NCBI GenBank assembly: GCA_910585035.1
Contig: CAJUEF010000018.1
Coordinates: 19,255 to 33,064, forward strand
DNA length: 13,810 nt
Direction of reading: 5' to 3'
Source: an uncultured Christensenellaceae bacterium
GTDB taxonomy: Bacteria > Bacillota > Clostridia > Christensenellales > MGBC116941
Both the position numbers and the translations under genes were made by a program. This document shows, piece by piece, positions 6,041-13,071 of the stretch. The notes below the pieces were generated by a model. The model was not told the DNA's origin. It saw only the letters and a list, made by a program, of their open reading frames with translations, and made no database searches. The first letter of the stretch is position 1, and the number at the start of each line of letters is the position of its first letter.

Positions 6041-6652
6041 TTACCACAAAACGTATTTGGCAAGAATATTTCTAAGTTCTTTTTCCTTTGGCACGGCAGC
6101 TTTGAGCGCTTTGTGAAATTCCTTGCCGTGGTTAAAATATATGGTATGCATAAGCTCATGGACTATAACATAGTCGATACACTCTATAGGCACAAGGATA
6201 AGCCGTGAGTTCAAGTAAACCGTATTTTCTGTTTTAGTATAATATCCGTATTTGCCCTTCATTGGCTTTATATTCAGTGCAGGTTTTGGAAAAACAGACA
6301 GAGCGTCACACATTTTATTATATCTTTGATTTAGAATTTCCTGTGCCTTTTGTTTATAAAACCGCTCAATGCTTTCACCCTTTAAAATATCCTTTGGCAG
6401 CTCCTTGCCCAGATACATAAAAAAACCCTTTTCTGCGCTTAGCTTATTGCTGTTAAGTAAAATCCATTGTTTTTTTCTTGATACAAAATCATAAATTATA
6501 TTTATATCTGTTTTATAAGGCGCAGATATATGCACATCGCCGTTATGGGTTATGCGTAAATTTATGTTTTTTACATTTTTACGGATAAGGGTGAAGCTTA
6601 TTCCGTCATGCTCCGTTTTTTCTATAGGGGTTAGTATTTTTTGTACTTTCAT
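6041..6652 (-). CDS. YgjP-like (DUF45) zinc metallopeptidase-domain protein
   Basis: The 203-residue protein has the organisation of the YgjP/DUF45 family, which is related in motif to SprT and WLM peptidases: a beta-rich N-terminal half (about 10-95), a helical linker, and a C-terminal zinc site. HELMH at 165-169 followed by FNH (H175) gives the HExxH-x5-H pattern, and GKEFH follows. The preceding YGYYTK...VYLNSRL strands are typical of the family. Some relatives are encoded beside restriction enzymes, but here the neighbours are a hydrolase and a Dabb protein. I chose the ATG beginning MKVQKI. A TTG eight codons upstream (6676) is in frame, and neither has a clear Shine-Dalgarno site, so the start is uncertain. 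The gene lies 41 bases after the alpha/beta hydrolase. Confidence 0.88.
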   Translation of the reverse strand: MKVQKILTPIEKTEHDGISFTLIRKNVKNINLRITHNGDVHISAPYKTDINIIYDFVSRKKQWILLNSNKLSAEKGFFMYLGKELPKDILKGESIERFYKQKAQEILNQRYNKMCDALSVFPKPALNIKPMKGKYGYYTKTENTVYLNSRLILVPIECIDYVIVHELMHTIYFNHGKEFHKALKAAVPKEKELRNILAKYVLW

Positions 6653-6693
6653 AATAATAATTGTATCATATAACAAAGGCTTTGGAATAGTTA

Positions 6694-7671
6694 CTATGCA
6701 TTTAATATTTTTTCATTAATAAAGGTAAAAACTGAATTCCAGTAGGCCTGAGGATTATAATTCTTTGCTTCTCCGTGTCCTGCCTGCTCTACAATATAAA
6801 TATCTTTTTCACATGTGGCGGCGTCATAAAGCTGATAAACCATATTTGTTGGCACAAAGTCGTCCATACCGCCGTGGATAAACAGCATTGGTTTTTGGCA
6901 TTTTTTTACCTGCTCAATGGCGGAGGCTTTTTTAAAGTCGTATCCTGCTTTAGCTTTTGCTACAAGATTGGAAATATCAAGAACAGGGAAGGTTGGCAGG
7001 GAAAAGCGTTTATCCAGTTCGCTTGCAAAAATATCCCATACGCTTGTGTAACCGCAGTCCTCAATATAGCCTATTACGTGTTCGTTGTTTTCGCCTGACA
7101 ACATCATGACGGCTGCACCGCCCATTGATACGCCGTGAAGTATAATTTTTGCCTGAGGGTCTTTAGCTATCACCCAGTTAATCCAGCATGCAATATCGTC
7201 TTTGTCCAGCCAGCCCATTCCTATATAGTCGCCTTCGCTTCCGCCGTGAGCCCGGTTATCAGGCAGCAATACGTTATATCCTCTTTCATAATATTCTGCG
7301 CCAAAGGCCATCATATTTACGTTGTAAGACTTATAGCCGTGGACTATAATCGTCCATAAATGCCTGTCGTTGCTTTTTATGTAGTTGCCTCTAAGGGTAA
7401 TTCCATCATTGCTTGTGATTCTTGCAGAAACTGTTTTGCTTAAAAATTCTTCTCCCCTTCCATTTTCCTTTCTTCTATTTTCGGATATAATTTTTTTACT
7501 TTCGTCTGATATGCCGATAATATCATTTTCATCTATCTGTCTCTCGTCTGAATTGCTGGAAGGGGACAAAGCATAATTCACAAAATAATCTCCCACTATA
7601 ATGCCTGCTCCAAAGAGCAGAATAATTATTAACGTAATTTCTATAAACCATTTGTTTTTTAATATTTTCAT
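6694..7671 (-). CDS. Membrane-anchored alpha/beta hydrolase (serine hydrolase)
   Basis: The 325-residue protein has one N-terminal transmembrane segment (about 10-31), a charged stalk (about 40-80), and an alpha/beta-hydrolase domain facing the outside if the helix is a signal anchor. Motifs: the HGY oxyanion strand at 111-113, DNRAHGGSEG near 138-147, the nucleophile elbow GVSMGG with Ser182, the acid Asp in GGMDDFVP (270 or 271), and His299 in AGHGEA, so the catalytic triad is complete. It resembles the YqkD/BAAT-like group of uncharacterised bacterial hydrolases, possibly esterases or peptidases; the substrate is unknown. The start ATG follows GGAGGTT at good spacing. It is the first gene of a probable operon with the metallopeptidase and Dabb genes. 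Confidence 0.92.
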   Translation of the reverse strand: MKILKNKWFIEITLIIILLFGAGIIVGDYFVNYALSPSSNSDERQIDENDIIGISDESKKIISENRRKENGRGEEFLSKTVSARITSNDGITLRGNYIKSNDRHLWTIIVHGYKSYNVNMMAFGAEYYERGYNVLLPDNRAHGGSEGDYIGMGWLDKDDIACWINWVIAKDPQAKIILHGVSMGGAAVMMLSGENNEHVIGYIEDCGYTSVWDIFASELDKRFSLPTFPVLDISNLVAKAKAGYDFKKASAIEQVKKCQKPMLFIHGGMDDFVPTNMVYQLYDAATCEKDIYIVEQAGHGEAKNYNPQAYWNSVFTFINEKILNA

Positions 7672-7689
7672 AATTAACCTCCGGGAATT

Positions 7690-7718
7690 ATTTTACAACA
7701 ATATGAATTTTAATGCAA
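7690..7718 (-). promoter_or_regulatory. Candidate sigma-A promoter for the alpha/beta hydrolase operon
   Basis: On the minus strand, TTGCAT (7718-7713), a 17-base spacer, then TAAAAT (7695-7690). It lies just upstream of the GGAGGTT ribosome-binding site, between the phosphofructokinase terminator and the hydrolase gene. The -35 is only a partial match. Confidence 0.45.
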
Positions 7719-7763
7719 TAAAGTGAAACATAACATAATCGTTCTTAATTTTTTCTAAAAAAG

Positions 7764-7785
7764 AAGACCCGCTTATGCGGGTCTT
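7764..7785 (-). terminator. Rho-independent terminator of the phosphofructokinase gene
   Basis: The stem AAGACCCGC/GCGGGTCTT with a 4-base loop, flanked by A and T runs on both sides, starts 2 bases after the stop codon of the phosphofructokinase. It separates this gene from the downstream hydrolase operon. Confidence 0.92.
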
Positions 7786-7787
7786 TT

Positions 7788-8819
7788 TTATTTATTGCAC
7801 AGCAATTCTATTGCTTCGTAAAGGTCTTTTGCTACCTCTTTGCGCTCGGATACTGCCTTGGATAAATCTGCTTTAACAATATCCGTGCCTTTTAAAGCCA
7901 CCATATTGCCATAGTCTTTCTCCACTACAAGCTGTCCTGCCTTTATGCCAAGACGCAGCCCCAAAACACGGTCGAAAGCAGAAGGAGCGCCGCCTCTTTG
8001 TACGTGGCCGAGAACAACATGACGGGATTCCTGACCTGTTCTTTCCTCAAGGACACGGGCAAGAGTTTCGCCAATGGCTTTTTTGGTCATATCCACATTG
8101 CCAAAGGAATCTCTTGGCAAATCACTGTCATTCATGCCTTCAAGGGTAAAGCCTTCGGCAACGGCAATAACTGTGTATTCTTTGCCGGCTTTGGTACGCC
8201 TGTCTATAACTGAAACTATTTCATCAACGGTTTTAGGGAATTCAGGAACAAGCACCATGTGAGCGTTTCCTGCAAGACCTGCCTGATATGCTATCCATCC
8301 CGTGTGTCTGCCCATGATTTCCACAACCATAATTCTCATATGGGATTTTGCAGTGGTATGCAGCCTTTCAAGGCAATCCATCGTTATGTTTGACGCTGTG
8401 TCAAAACCAAAGGTGAAATCTGTGCAGCTAAGGTCGTTATCTATTGTTTTTGGAACGCCAACCATAGGCATGCCCATTTTTGTAAGCTTGTCTGCAACGC
8501 CAAGGGTATCGTCTCCGCCTATTGCAACGATACCTTCAAGGCCAAGCTTTTCCATGGACGCTCTGACATTTTCAGGGCCGTTTTCTTCCTTCATAACATT
8601 GGTTCTGCTGGAATTTAAAATGGTTCCGCCAACCATTTGAATGCCGTCAACATCATCGAGGGTGAGCCATCTGCCTTCTCCGCGAATGGCGCCCCGCCAG
8701 CCTGCCTTAAGCCCGAACACCTGTATATCATTTTTTGCACATACTTCAACAACACCACGAATAACTGCGTTTAACCCCGGTGCGTCTCCGCCGCCTGTTA
8801 AGATTCCAATTTTTCTCAA
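7788..8819 (-). CDS. pfp: 6-phosphofructokinase, PPi-type by its signature residues
   Basis: The enzyme phosphorylates fructose 6-phosphate to the 1,6-bisphosphate in glycolysis. The 343 residues carry GILTGGGDAPG (nucleotide/PPi site), GGDDTLG at 101-107, GVPKTIDND with the catalytic Asp127, MGRHTGW at 169-175, AEGF near 222, and the LGHVQRGG sugar-phosphate site near 270-277. With the chosen start, numbering coincides with E. coli PfkA in the N-terminal half. Position 104 is Asp and 124 is Lys, whereas ATP-dependent PfkA has Gly at both. In characterised enzymes Asp104 with Lys124 marks PPi as phosphoryl donor, making the step reversible; that is family knowledge, and the activity here is inferred. 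The start is a TTG 7 bases after GGAGGA. A TTG five codons upstream would overlap that site, and an ATG in between is out of frame. Confidence 0.93.
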   Translation of the reverse strand: MRKIGILTGGGDAPGLNAVIRGVVEVCAKNDIQVFGLKAGWRGAIRGEGRWLTLDDVDGIQMVGGTILNSSRTNVMKEENGPENVRASMEKLGLEGIVAIGGDDTLGVADKLTKMGMPMVGVPKTIDNDLSCTDFTFGFDTASNITMDCLERLHTTAKSHMRIMVVEIMGRHTGWIAYQAGLAGNAHMVLVPEFPKTVDEIVSVIDRRTKAGKEYTVIAVAEGFTLEGMNDSDLPRDSFGNVDMTKKAIGETLARVLEERTGQESRHVVLGHVQRGGAPSAFDRVLGLRLGIKAGQLVVEKDYGNMVALKGTDIVKADLSKAVSERKEVAKDLYEAIELLCNK

Positions 8820-8826
8820 GATTGCA

Positions 8827-8832
8827 TCCTCC
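8827..8832 (-). promoter_or_regulatory. Ribosome-binding site that fixes the TTG start of the phosphofructokinase
   Basis: GGAGGA on the minus strand, 7 bases before TTG at 8819. It rules out the longer in-frame TTG start at 8834, which would lie just before it. Confidence 0.8.
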
Positions 8833-8913
8833 AAAAATCAAACTTATTTACTTTTACACTATACACCAATTTACACAAAAAGGAAAGAATTTATTATTGT
8901 GGCAATATAGATT

Positions 8914-9984
8914 TTATTTGCTTTTTAAAACCTCCAGCCGTTTTTTTGCCGGCTCGTATTCACCACATTTTAAGTAAAAATCCTTTGCTTTTTCCGCATC
9001 TCCAAGGCATTCGTAAATAACTCCCGTGTTGTAATTTGCAAAAAAAGAATTGGACCCTAGGGTTCTGCAATTTTTATTTTTTGTGGCCTTTTGAAATTCT
9101 TCAATGGCTTTGTCAAACATGGCGTTGTTCATGTATATAAGTCCCATTAAAAATTGAAAGTCTGCGCTGTATCCAAATTCATCATAGATATTTTCAAAAG
9201 CAAGAGCCGCTTGAGCCTGTTTGCTGTTTAAAAGGGCGTATCCATAGGTTTCTACCATGTCAAATACGTATTCAAGCTGAGGGTTTAAAGTGTATTCAAG
9301 TCCCTTAGAGAAATATTCGCAGGCAGCTTCAAAGTTCTGAGACATATAGTAGCTTTTGCCAAGCTGATACAGTATATAAGGGATATAGTCTTTATCAGCA
9401 GTTTCCAGTTCCTTTGACAGCAGCTCTATGTTGCGCTGCGCCTTTTTCTTGCGCTCTTCAAGGGGCATATCATATCCAACATGAAGAACTTGAACATCAG
9501 TTCTGTAGGTTTTAAAATCACGTCTGCCATCAAGGGTAACTACCTGCTCGTGAATTTTGCCCTCATAATGGAAGTGTTTACGGTTAAAAATTCGATTAAT
9601 CCAAAGGTGGTTTTCCGTTACAGTGTCGTTTCTTGTAAGCTTGTTGCGCTGTAGGAGTTTGCCAACTCTGTCGGGGTTATTTTTAAGCCCGGTTATAATC
9701 TTTTCCTTTTGCTCTTTTGAAAGGGGAATTAAAAATTCATCAGCATCCACTACCATAATAAAGTCATTTTTGGCTTTGGAAACAGAGAAGTTTCTTGCGT
9801 CTGCAAAGTCTTTCTTCCACTGATAATCGTAAACGCTTTCTGTGTGTTTAAGTGCCAGCGCTCTGGTTTTATCAGTTGAGCCTGTATCTACCACGACAAT
9901 ATCATTGGAAAAGCTTTGCAAAGCTTTAAGGCACTTTTCAATATGTTTTTCTTCGTTTTTAACAATCATACAAACTGATATCAC
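8914..9984 (-). CDS. SunS-like family 2 glycosyltransferase with C-terminal TPR repeats
   Basis: Residues 1 to about 190 form a GT-A glycosyltransferase domain: the ISVCMIVKNEE start, VVDTGSTDKT with Asp33, the DFADARNFS segment at 59-67, and the metal-binding DAD at 80-82 (VVDADEF). Residues about 200-350 are helical repeats of TPR type (for example the blocks around 205-232 and 318-346). This architecture is shared with SunS, the S-glycosyltransferase of the glycocin sublancin, and with many uncharacterised Firmicute enzymes that probably modify proteins or envelope glycans. There is no bacteriocin precursor, transporter or thiol-disulfide gene beside it, so I do not infer a glycocin locus. 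The start is GTG (giving MISVCMIVKNEE) with only a weak upstream AAGAAAG. The phosphofructokinase follows 94 bases downstream. Confidence 0.9.
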   Translation of the reverse strand: MISVCMIVKNEEKHIEKCLKALQSFSNDIVVVDTGSTDKTRALALKHTESVYDYQWKKDFADARNFSVSKAKNDFIMVVDADEFLIPLSKEQKEKIITGLKNNPDRVGKLLQRNKLTRNDTVTENHLWINRIFNRKHFHYEGKIHEQVVTLDGRRDFKTYRTDVQVLHVGYDMPLEERKKKAQRNIELLSKELETADKDYIPYILYQLGKSYYMSQNFEAACEYFSKGLEYTLNPQLEYVFDMVETYGYALLNSKQAQAALAFENIYDEFGYSADFQFLMGLIYMNNAMFDKAIEEFQKATKNKNCRTLGSNSFFANYNTGVIYECLGDAEKAKDFYLKCGEYEPAKKRLEVLKSK

Positions 9985-10003
9985 ATTGTCACATTCTTTC
10001 TTT

Positions 10004-10033
10004 TTGTGAAATAAACTTTATTTTCACTATACA
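10004..10033 (+). promoter_or_regulatory. Weak candidate promoter for the DUF5665 gene
   Basis: TTGTGA (10004-10009), 18 bases, then TATACA (10028-10033). The same place reads TATAGT on the minus strand (10031-10026) and could serve the glycosyltransferase. An imperfect dyad GTGAAATAAA/TTTATTTTCAC (10006-10027) overlaps both. The matches are modest. Confidence 0.28.
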
Positions 10034-10107
10034 ACAGTTGTTATGAAAAAGAAAGCATGTATTTTTGTTGTTTATGCAGGTTAAAATAAAAAATGGAGGG
10101 CAGGGTT

Positions 10108-10383
10108 ATGTTAAGAAGAAAAAGCAGCAGACTTACAGAGCTTACGGACAAGCTTATATATGTGCTGGAAAGAATAAATTTAACGGATTACATAGAATAT
10201 TTGGAAAATACAAACAAGCTGCTTTTTACTAATTTTTTAGTGGGGCTTGCAAGGGGAGTTGGATATGCTGTGGGCTTTAGCCTTCTTGGAGCGGTAATAA
10301 TATATGTTGTAATAGAAACGGGTATGGTAAATGTACCTGCAATAAATGAGTATTTGAAAAATTTATTAAATGCTCTTGGTTAA
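10108..10383 (+). CDS. Small DUF5665-type membrane protein
   Basis: The 91-residue protein has a basic N-terminus (LRRKSSRL), an amphipathic helix with the I..Y...L.N..KLL pattern (about 15-40), then a glycine-rich hydrophobic segment (about 45-70, including GLARGVGYAVGFSLLGAVII), and a short amphipathic tail. This layout, with the small-residue helix after FLVGLARGVG, matches DUF5665, a family of unknown function common in Clostridia. The ATG at 10108 has GGAGGG 7 bases upstream; an ATG five codons earlier would overlap that site. It is monocistronic, diverging from the glycosyltransferase and ending at a terminator shared with the hemerythrin gene. Confidence 0.82.
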   Translation: MLRRKSSRLTELTDKLIYVLERINLTDYIEYLENTNKLLFTNFLVGLARGVGYAVGFSLLGAVIIYVVIETGMVNVPAINEYLKNLLNALG

Positions 10384-10385
10384 AT

Positions 10386-10412
10386 AAAGCAGCTCCCAAA
10401 GGGGGCTGCTTT
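10386..10412. terminator. Shared terminator between convergent DUF5665 and hemerythrin genes
   Basis: AAAGCAGCTCCC and GGGGGCTGCTTT pair (one G-T) around a 3-base AAA loop, starting 2 bases after the DUF5665 stop. The T-tract after it is interrupted, but A/T runs flank both sides, so it may act in both directions. Confidence 0.8.
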
Positions 10413-10432
10413 AAGTTCATTTTCATTTTGGT

Positions 10433-11374
10433 TTAAATCTGCTTTTCAGGATTAGAGGTGCATATAACAAAATAACCAAGTTCAGTATTAAAAAGCAGTT
10501 TTCTATGAAAGTCAATATTTTTTATCATTTCTTTTGTTTCATCATTCTCAATTCTTTTTAAATCTTTATATGTGTGAATATCTGCCGGGTCATGGATTAA
10601 AAGATTAACCTGTTTAAAGAACATTTTAATAAGTTCCTCTGTTGCAGAAATAACAACTCCGTCGACTTTTTTAAATTCAGTATCGGCCATTTGACCAACG
10701 GCGTGAAGAACAAGGCGGTCTTCAAGAATTATTAATGCTTTCATTTTTTGATTAAAGTGATTGCAATAGCTTAGTTCATAATTAAGAGCTTCTCCAATAT
10801 CCTTTCCGCCAAAATGTTCGCTTGCAATTTGTGCTTTAATGGTGAATACATCGTTCATAATTTTGGCAACGGCTTTACCAAAATCCACATTGTATTCTGC
10901 CATACGGTATAAATCAATATTTGGGGCTATAGTTTTTGTAATGCCTCTGTCATAAATCATAATGTGACCTGTGAGCCATCCAATACATATACCAAGGAAT
11001 TTTTGAACTGAAGTAAATGAATAATTATTTTCTTCCATCTCTTTTTCAATGGCTGGAAGAGCTATTTCTTTTAATTCTGTATGCTGCCTTTTATGCTCGC
11101 CGTATCCAACAAAGTTAATTGAGCGCATATATGCTTCTTCCTGTGCAAAATGCTGAAGGGCATATTCTTTTAAAAATTTAATTCCTTCAGTGCAAATCCA
11201 TTTGTTTTTTTCATTGTCTTCAGCATTAACAAAATTATTAAGCCGGCGGACTACAGAAAAAAGCTTTTTATGAGCTTTATCAATTATTTCTACACCTACA
11301 TTATATTCATCTTGCCACTCCAAGTTGTCGGCATTTATATTTTGCCATTCTAAATTGTTTTTTTCTAATTCCAA
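10433..11374 (-). CDS. Bacteriohemerythrin with a C-terminal CheX/CheC-like domain
   Basis: Residues about 20-150 are a complete hemerythrin domain: W20, the VGVEIIDKAH block, and all di-iron ligands at family spacing: H35, H75 and E79, H94 and H98, H137 and D142. Such domains bind O2 reversibly and serve as O2 sensors or carriers. Residues about 155-313 form an alpha/beta region without hemerythrin ligands. By pattern (a KAxIxxE.RLVLHAVGQM strand-helix, then the VDGVVISATEELIKMFF helix) it resembles CheX/CheC phosphatases. The catalytic S-x3-E-x2-N motif reads S243, E247, K250, so Asn is lost. The N-terminus has a short duplicated NLEWQ block. No in-frame ATG precedes the domain; TTG at 11374 is the best start, with a weak AGAAAG upstream, so the N-terminus is uncertain. 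A strong promoter and two dyads lie upstream. Confidence 0.9.
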   Translation of the reverse strand: MELEKNNLEWQNINADNLEWQDEYNVGVEIIDKAHKKLFSVVRRLNNFVNAEDNEKNKWICTEGIKFLKEYALQHFAQEEAYMRSINFVGYGEHKRQHTELKEIALPAIEKEMEENNYSFTSVQKFLGICIGWLTGHIMIYDRGITKTIAPNIDLYRMAEYNVDFGKAVAKIMNDVFTIKAQIASEHFGGKDIGEALNYELSYCNHFNQKMKALIILEDRLVLHAVGQMADTEFKKVDGVVISATEELIKMFFKQVNLLIHDPADIHTYKDLKRIENDETKEMIKNIDFHRKLLFNTELGYFVICTSNPEKQI

Positions 11375-11439
11375 ATGTTCAATCTTCTTTCTAAAATATT
11401 TTAAGTTAATCCAAAATTGCTTTTATGTTTTGTTTTAAA

Positions 11440-11468
11440 ATTATAACATTGTTTTATACCATTTTCAA
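11440..11468 (-). promoter_or_regulatory. Strong sigma-A promoter for the hemerythrin gene
   Basis: On the minus strand, TTGAAA (11468-11463, 5 of 6), exactly 17 bases, then TATAAT (11445-11440) with an extended TGT before it. Transcription would start near 11433, leaving a leader of about 60 bases before the TTG start. Confidence 0.75.
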
Positions 11469-11471
11469 GAC

Positions 11472-11493
11472 AATAATAATACTTATTATTATT
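11472..11493. promoter_or_regulatory. Perfect 22-bp A-T palindrome next to the hemerythrin -35 box
   Basis: AATAATAATA-CT-TATTATTATT, 3 bases upstream of the -35 of the hemerythrin promoter. It could bind a regulator or act as an UP-like element. It loosely recalls Fur/PerR-type boxes but does not match either consensus, and simple AT repeats can arise by chance in this 273-base AT-rich spacer. Confidence 0.4.
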
Positions 11494-11504
11494 TATTTTA
11501 TATC

Positions 11505-11522
11505 TTTGATATTTATATCAAA
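11505..11522. promoter_or_regulatory. Perfect dyad TTTGATAT-TT-ATATCAAA between the divergent promoters
   Basis: Two 8-base arms are exact reverse complements around TT. The half-sites TTGAT/ATCAA are those of FNR/CRP-type boxes, but the gap is 6 instead of 4. It is 37 bases upstream of the hemerythrin -35 and 63 bases upstream of the lspA -35. Confidence 0.45.
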
Positions 11523-11584
11523 TAAATATTTAATAAGGTCAAAAATTATTATATGGCAGAATATGTTTTTAAAATTGTAATTTA

Positions 11585-11613
11585 TTGCAATAAGCGTTTG
11601 TTTGTGCTATTCT
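11585..11613 (+). promoter_or_regulatory. Sigma-A promoter for lspA-rluD
   Basis: TTGCAA (11585-11590), 17 bases, then TATTCT (11608-11613) with an extended TGC immediately before it, about 35 bases ahead of the lspA start. Confidence 0.62.
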
Positions 11614-11647
11614 TAACCAATAAAAGAATAAAATTTTCGGAGGCAAT

Positions 11648-12118
11648 ATGTGGTTTTTGCTATGCGGTTTGCTAATAGGGGCAGACCAGCTTATTAAGCA
11701 ACTGACGGTTTCTAGACTGAGCTCTTTAGGCTCTATACCGATTGTAAACGAAGTATTTCATTTGACATATGTGGAAAATAGGGGGGCAGCTTTTGGCATA
11801 TTTCAAAACAGCACCGGATTTCTTGCGCTGCTTACTGCGGTTGAAATAGGAGTTATATTATACTACTTTGTAAAGAAAACAGACAATAGAAGGTGGCTGC
11901 TCAGGCTTTCTTTAATGCTTGTGCTTGCAGGTGCAATAGGCAATTTTATTGACAGGATTTTAAGAGGCTTTGTTGTTGATATGTTTGATTTTCGCCTTAT
12001 AAATTTTTATGTTTTCAATTTTGCAGACGCATGCATATGTATAGGAGTGGCTCTTCTTGCTTATTACATAATTTTTCTTCATGACAAGTTAAAAGAGAAA
12101 GAACAGATTGAAAAGTGA
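11648..12118 (+). CDS. lspA: Lipoprotein signal peptidase (signal peptidase II)
   Basis: LspA cleaves the signal peptide of diacylglyceryl-modified prolipoproteins in the cytoplasmic membrane. The 156 residues hold four hydrophobic segments (about 2-12, 57-76, 86-100, 127-146) and the family motifs: DQLIK at 13-17, the NRGAAFG block at 44-50, GAIGNFIDR at 95-103, VVDMFDF at 109-115, and FNFAD at 123-127. The last two supply the catalytic aspartates. The ATG follows GGAGG at 4-base spacing. It overlaps rluD by 4 bases (GTGA), the standard lspA-rluD pairing of Firmicutes, so the two are co-transcribed. Confidence 0.96.
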   Translation: MWFLLCGLLIGADQLIKQLTVSRLSSLGSIPIVNEVFHLTYVENRGAAFGIFQNSTGFLALLTAVEIGVILYYFVKKTDNRRWLLRLSLMLVLAGAIGNFIDRILRGFVVDMFDFRLINFYVFNFADACICIGVALLAYYIIFLHDKLKEKEQIEK

Positions 12119-13047
12119 ATTTAAAGGAATATAATGGTGAAACAGCAGAGGGAATGCGTCTGGACGCTGCACTTGCACTTCTTGGTGAAATGTCCCGCTC
12201 AAAGGCACAAAAACTCATAGAAGAAGGCAGGGTGCTGGTGGGAGGCAGAGAAAGAAAATGCAATTATAAAGTGGGAAATAAAGACGTAATTTCCTGCGAA
12301 ATTCCTGAGGTGGAAAGCTACGATGCTGTGGCGGAGGATATACCTATTGACATAATATATCAGGATAGGGATTTAGCAGTTATAAACAAGGCCAAAGGAA
12401 TGGTTGTTCATCCGGCCCCGGGACATTATTCAGGGACTTTGGTAAATGCAATAATGTATCATATAAAGGATTTATCGGGAATTGGAGGAGTGCAAAGACC
12501 GGGTATTGTTCACAGGCTGGATAAAGATACCAGCGGGCTTTTGGTAATAGCAAAAAACGATGAAGCTCATGAGGGTTTAAGCGCTCAATTAGAAAATAAG
12601 AGCATGAATCGCAGGTATTTAGCCATTTGTAAAGGGAATTTTAAAGATGAATTCTTTGAGGTGGAAAAGCCCATTGGCAGAAGCAAAAAAGACAGAAAGA
12701 AAATGTGTGTCTGCCATGAAGGAGAAGGCAGATATGCGAAAACTGCTTTTCGTGTGCTTAGTCAGTCAGAAGGCTATTCGCTTTTGGAATGCTGTCTTTT
12801 TACCGGGAGAACTCATCAAATAAGGGTGCATCTTTCACATGTTGGACATCCTATTGTTGGAGACGAGGTATATGGCAAGAAAGGTAAAATAAATTTTAGC
12901 GGTCAGGCCCTTCATGGATACAGGCTGGAGTTTAAGCACCCATTTTCAGGAGAACAGATGGTCTTTACTGTAAAGCCTCCTGAGGACTTTGTCTGTCTTG
13001 CAGCTAAATTAAAGTTGACTTTGCCGTGTGAGCATAAGCTTTTATAA
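12115..13047 (+). CDS. rluD: RluA/RluD-family pseudouridine synthase
   Basis: The 310-residue protein has an N-terminal S4 RNA-binding domain (about 13-62) and a pseudouridine synthase domain (about 80-300). Motifs: the NKAKGMVVHPAPGH strand at 91-104, HRLDKDTSGLL with catalytic Asp136, RRYLAICKG, and the FTGRTHQIRVHL-HVGHPIVGD blocks. It isomerises specific uridines in structured RNA, by similarity to RluD probably in 23S rRNA; the exact target is not visible. The start GTG overlaps the lspA stop as GTGA, and there is only a poor Shine-Dalgarno site, so translation is probably coupled to lspA. The usual Bacillus name of this neighbour is ylyB. Confidence 0.94.
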   Translation: MNLKEYNGETAEGMRLDAALALLGEMSRSKAQKLIEEGRVLVGGRERKCNYKVGNKDVISCEIPEVESYDAVAEDIPIDIIYQDRDLAVINKAKGMVVHPAPGHYSGTLVNAIMYHIKDLSGIGGVQRPGIVHRLDKDTSGLLVIAKNDEAHEGLSAQLENKSMNRRYLAICKGNFKDEFFEVEKPIGRSKKDRKKMCVCHEGEGRYAKTAFRVLSQSEGYSLLECCLFTGRTHQIRVHLSHVGHPIVGDEVYGKKGKINFSGQALHGYRLEFKHPFSGEQMVFTVKPPEDFVCLAAKLKLTLPCEHKLL

Positions 13048-13071
13048 AAATAAGGAGTTGTAAAAAGGTTT

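Noticed and set aside
8302..8640. Plus-strand open frame opposite the phosphofructokinase
   Set aside because: It is a shadow of a conserved enzyme on the minus strand and has no ribosome-binding site or family likeness.
10006..10027. GTGAAATAAA/TTTATTTTCAC dyad as an operator
   Set aside because: Imperfect with a bulge, almost all A-T, and overlapping only weak promoters.
11505..11522. Canonical FNR box
   Set aside because: Half-sites match but the spacer is 6 bases instead of 4, so I call it only an operator-like dyad.
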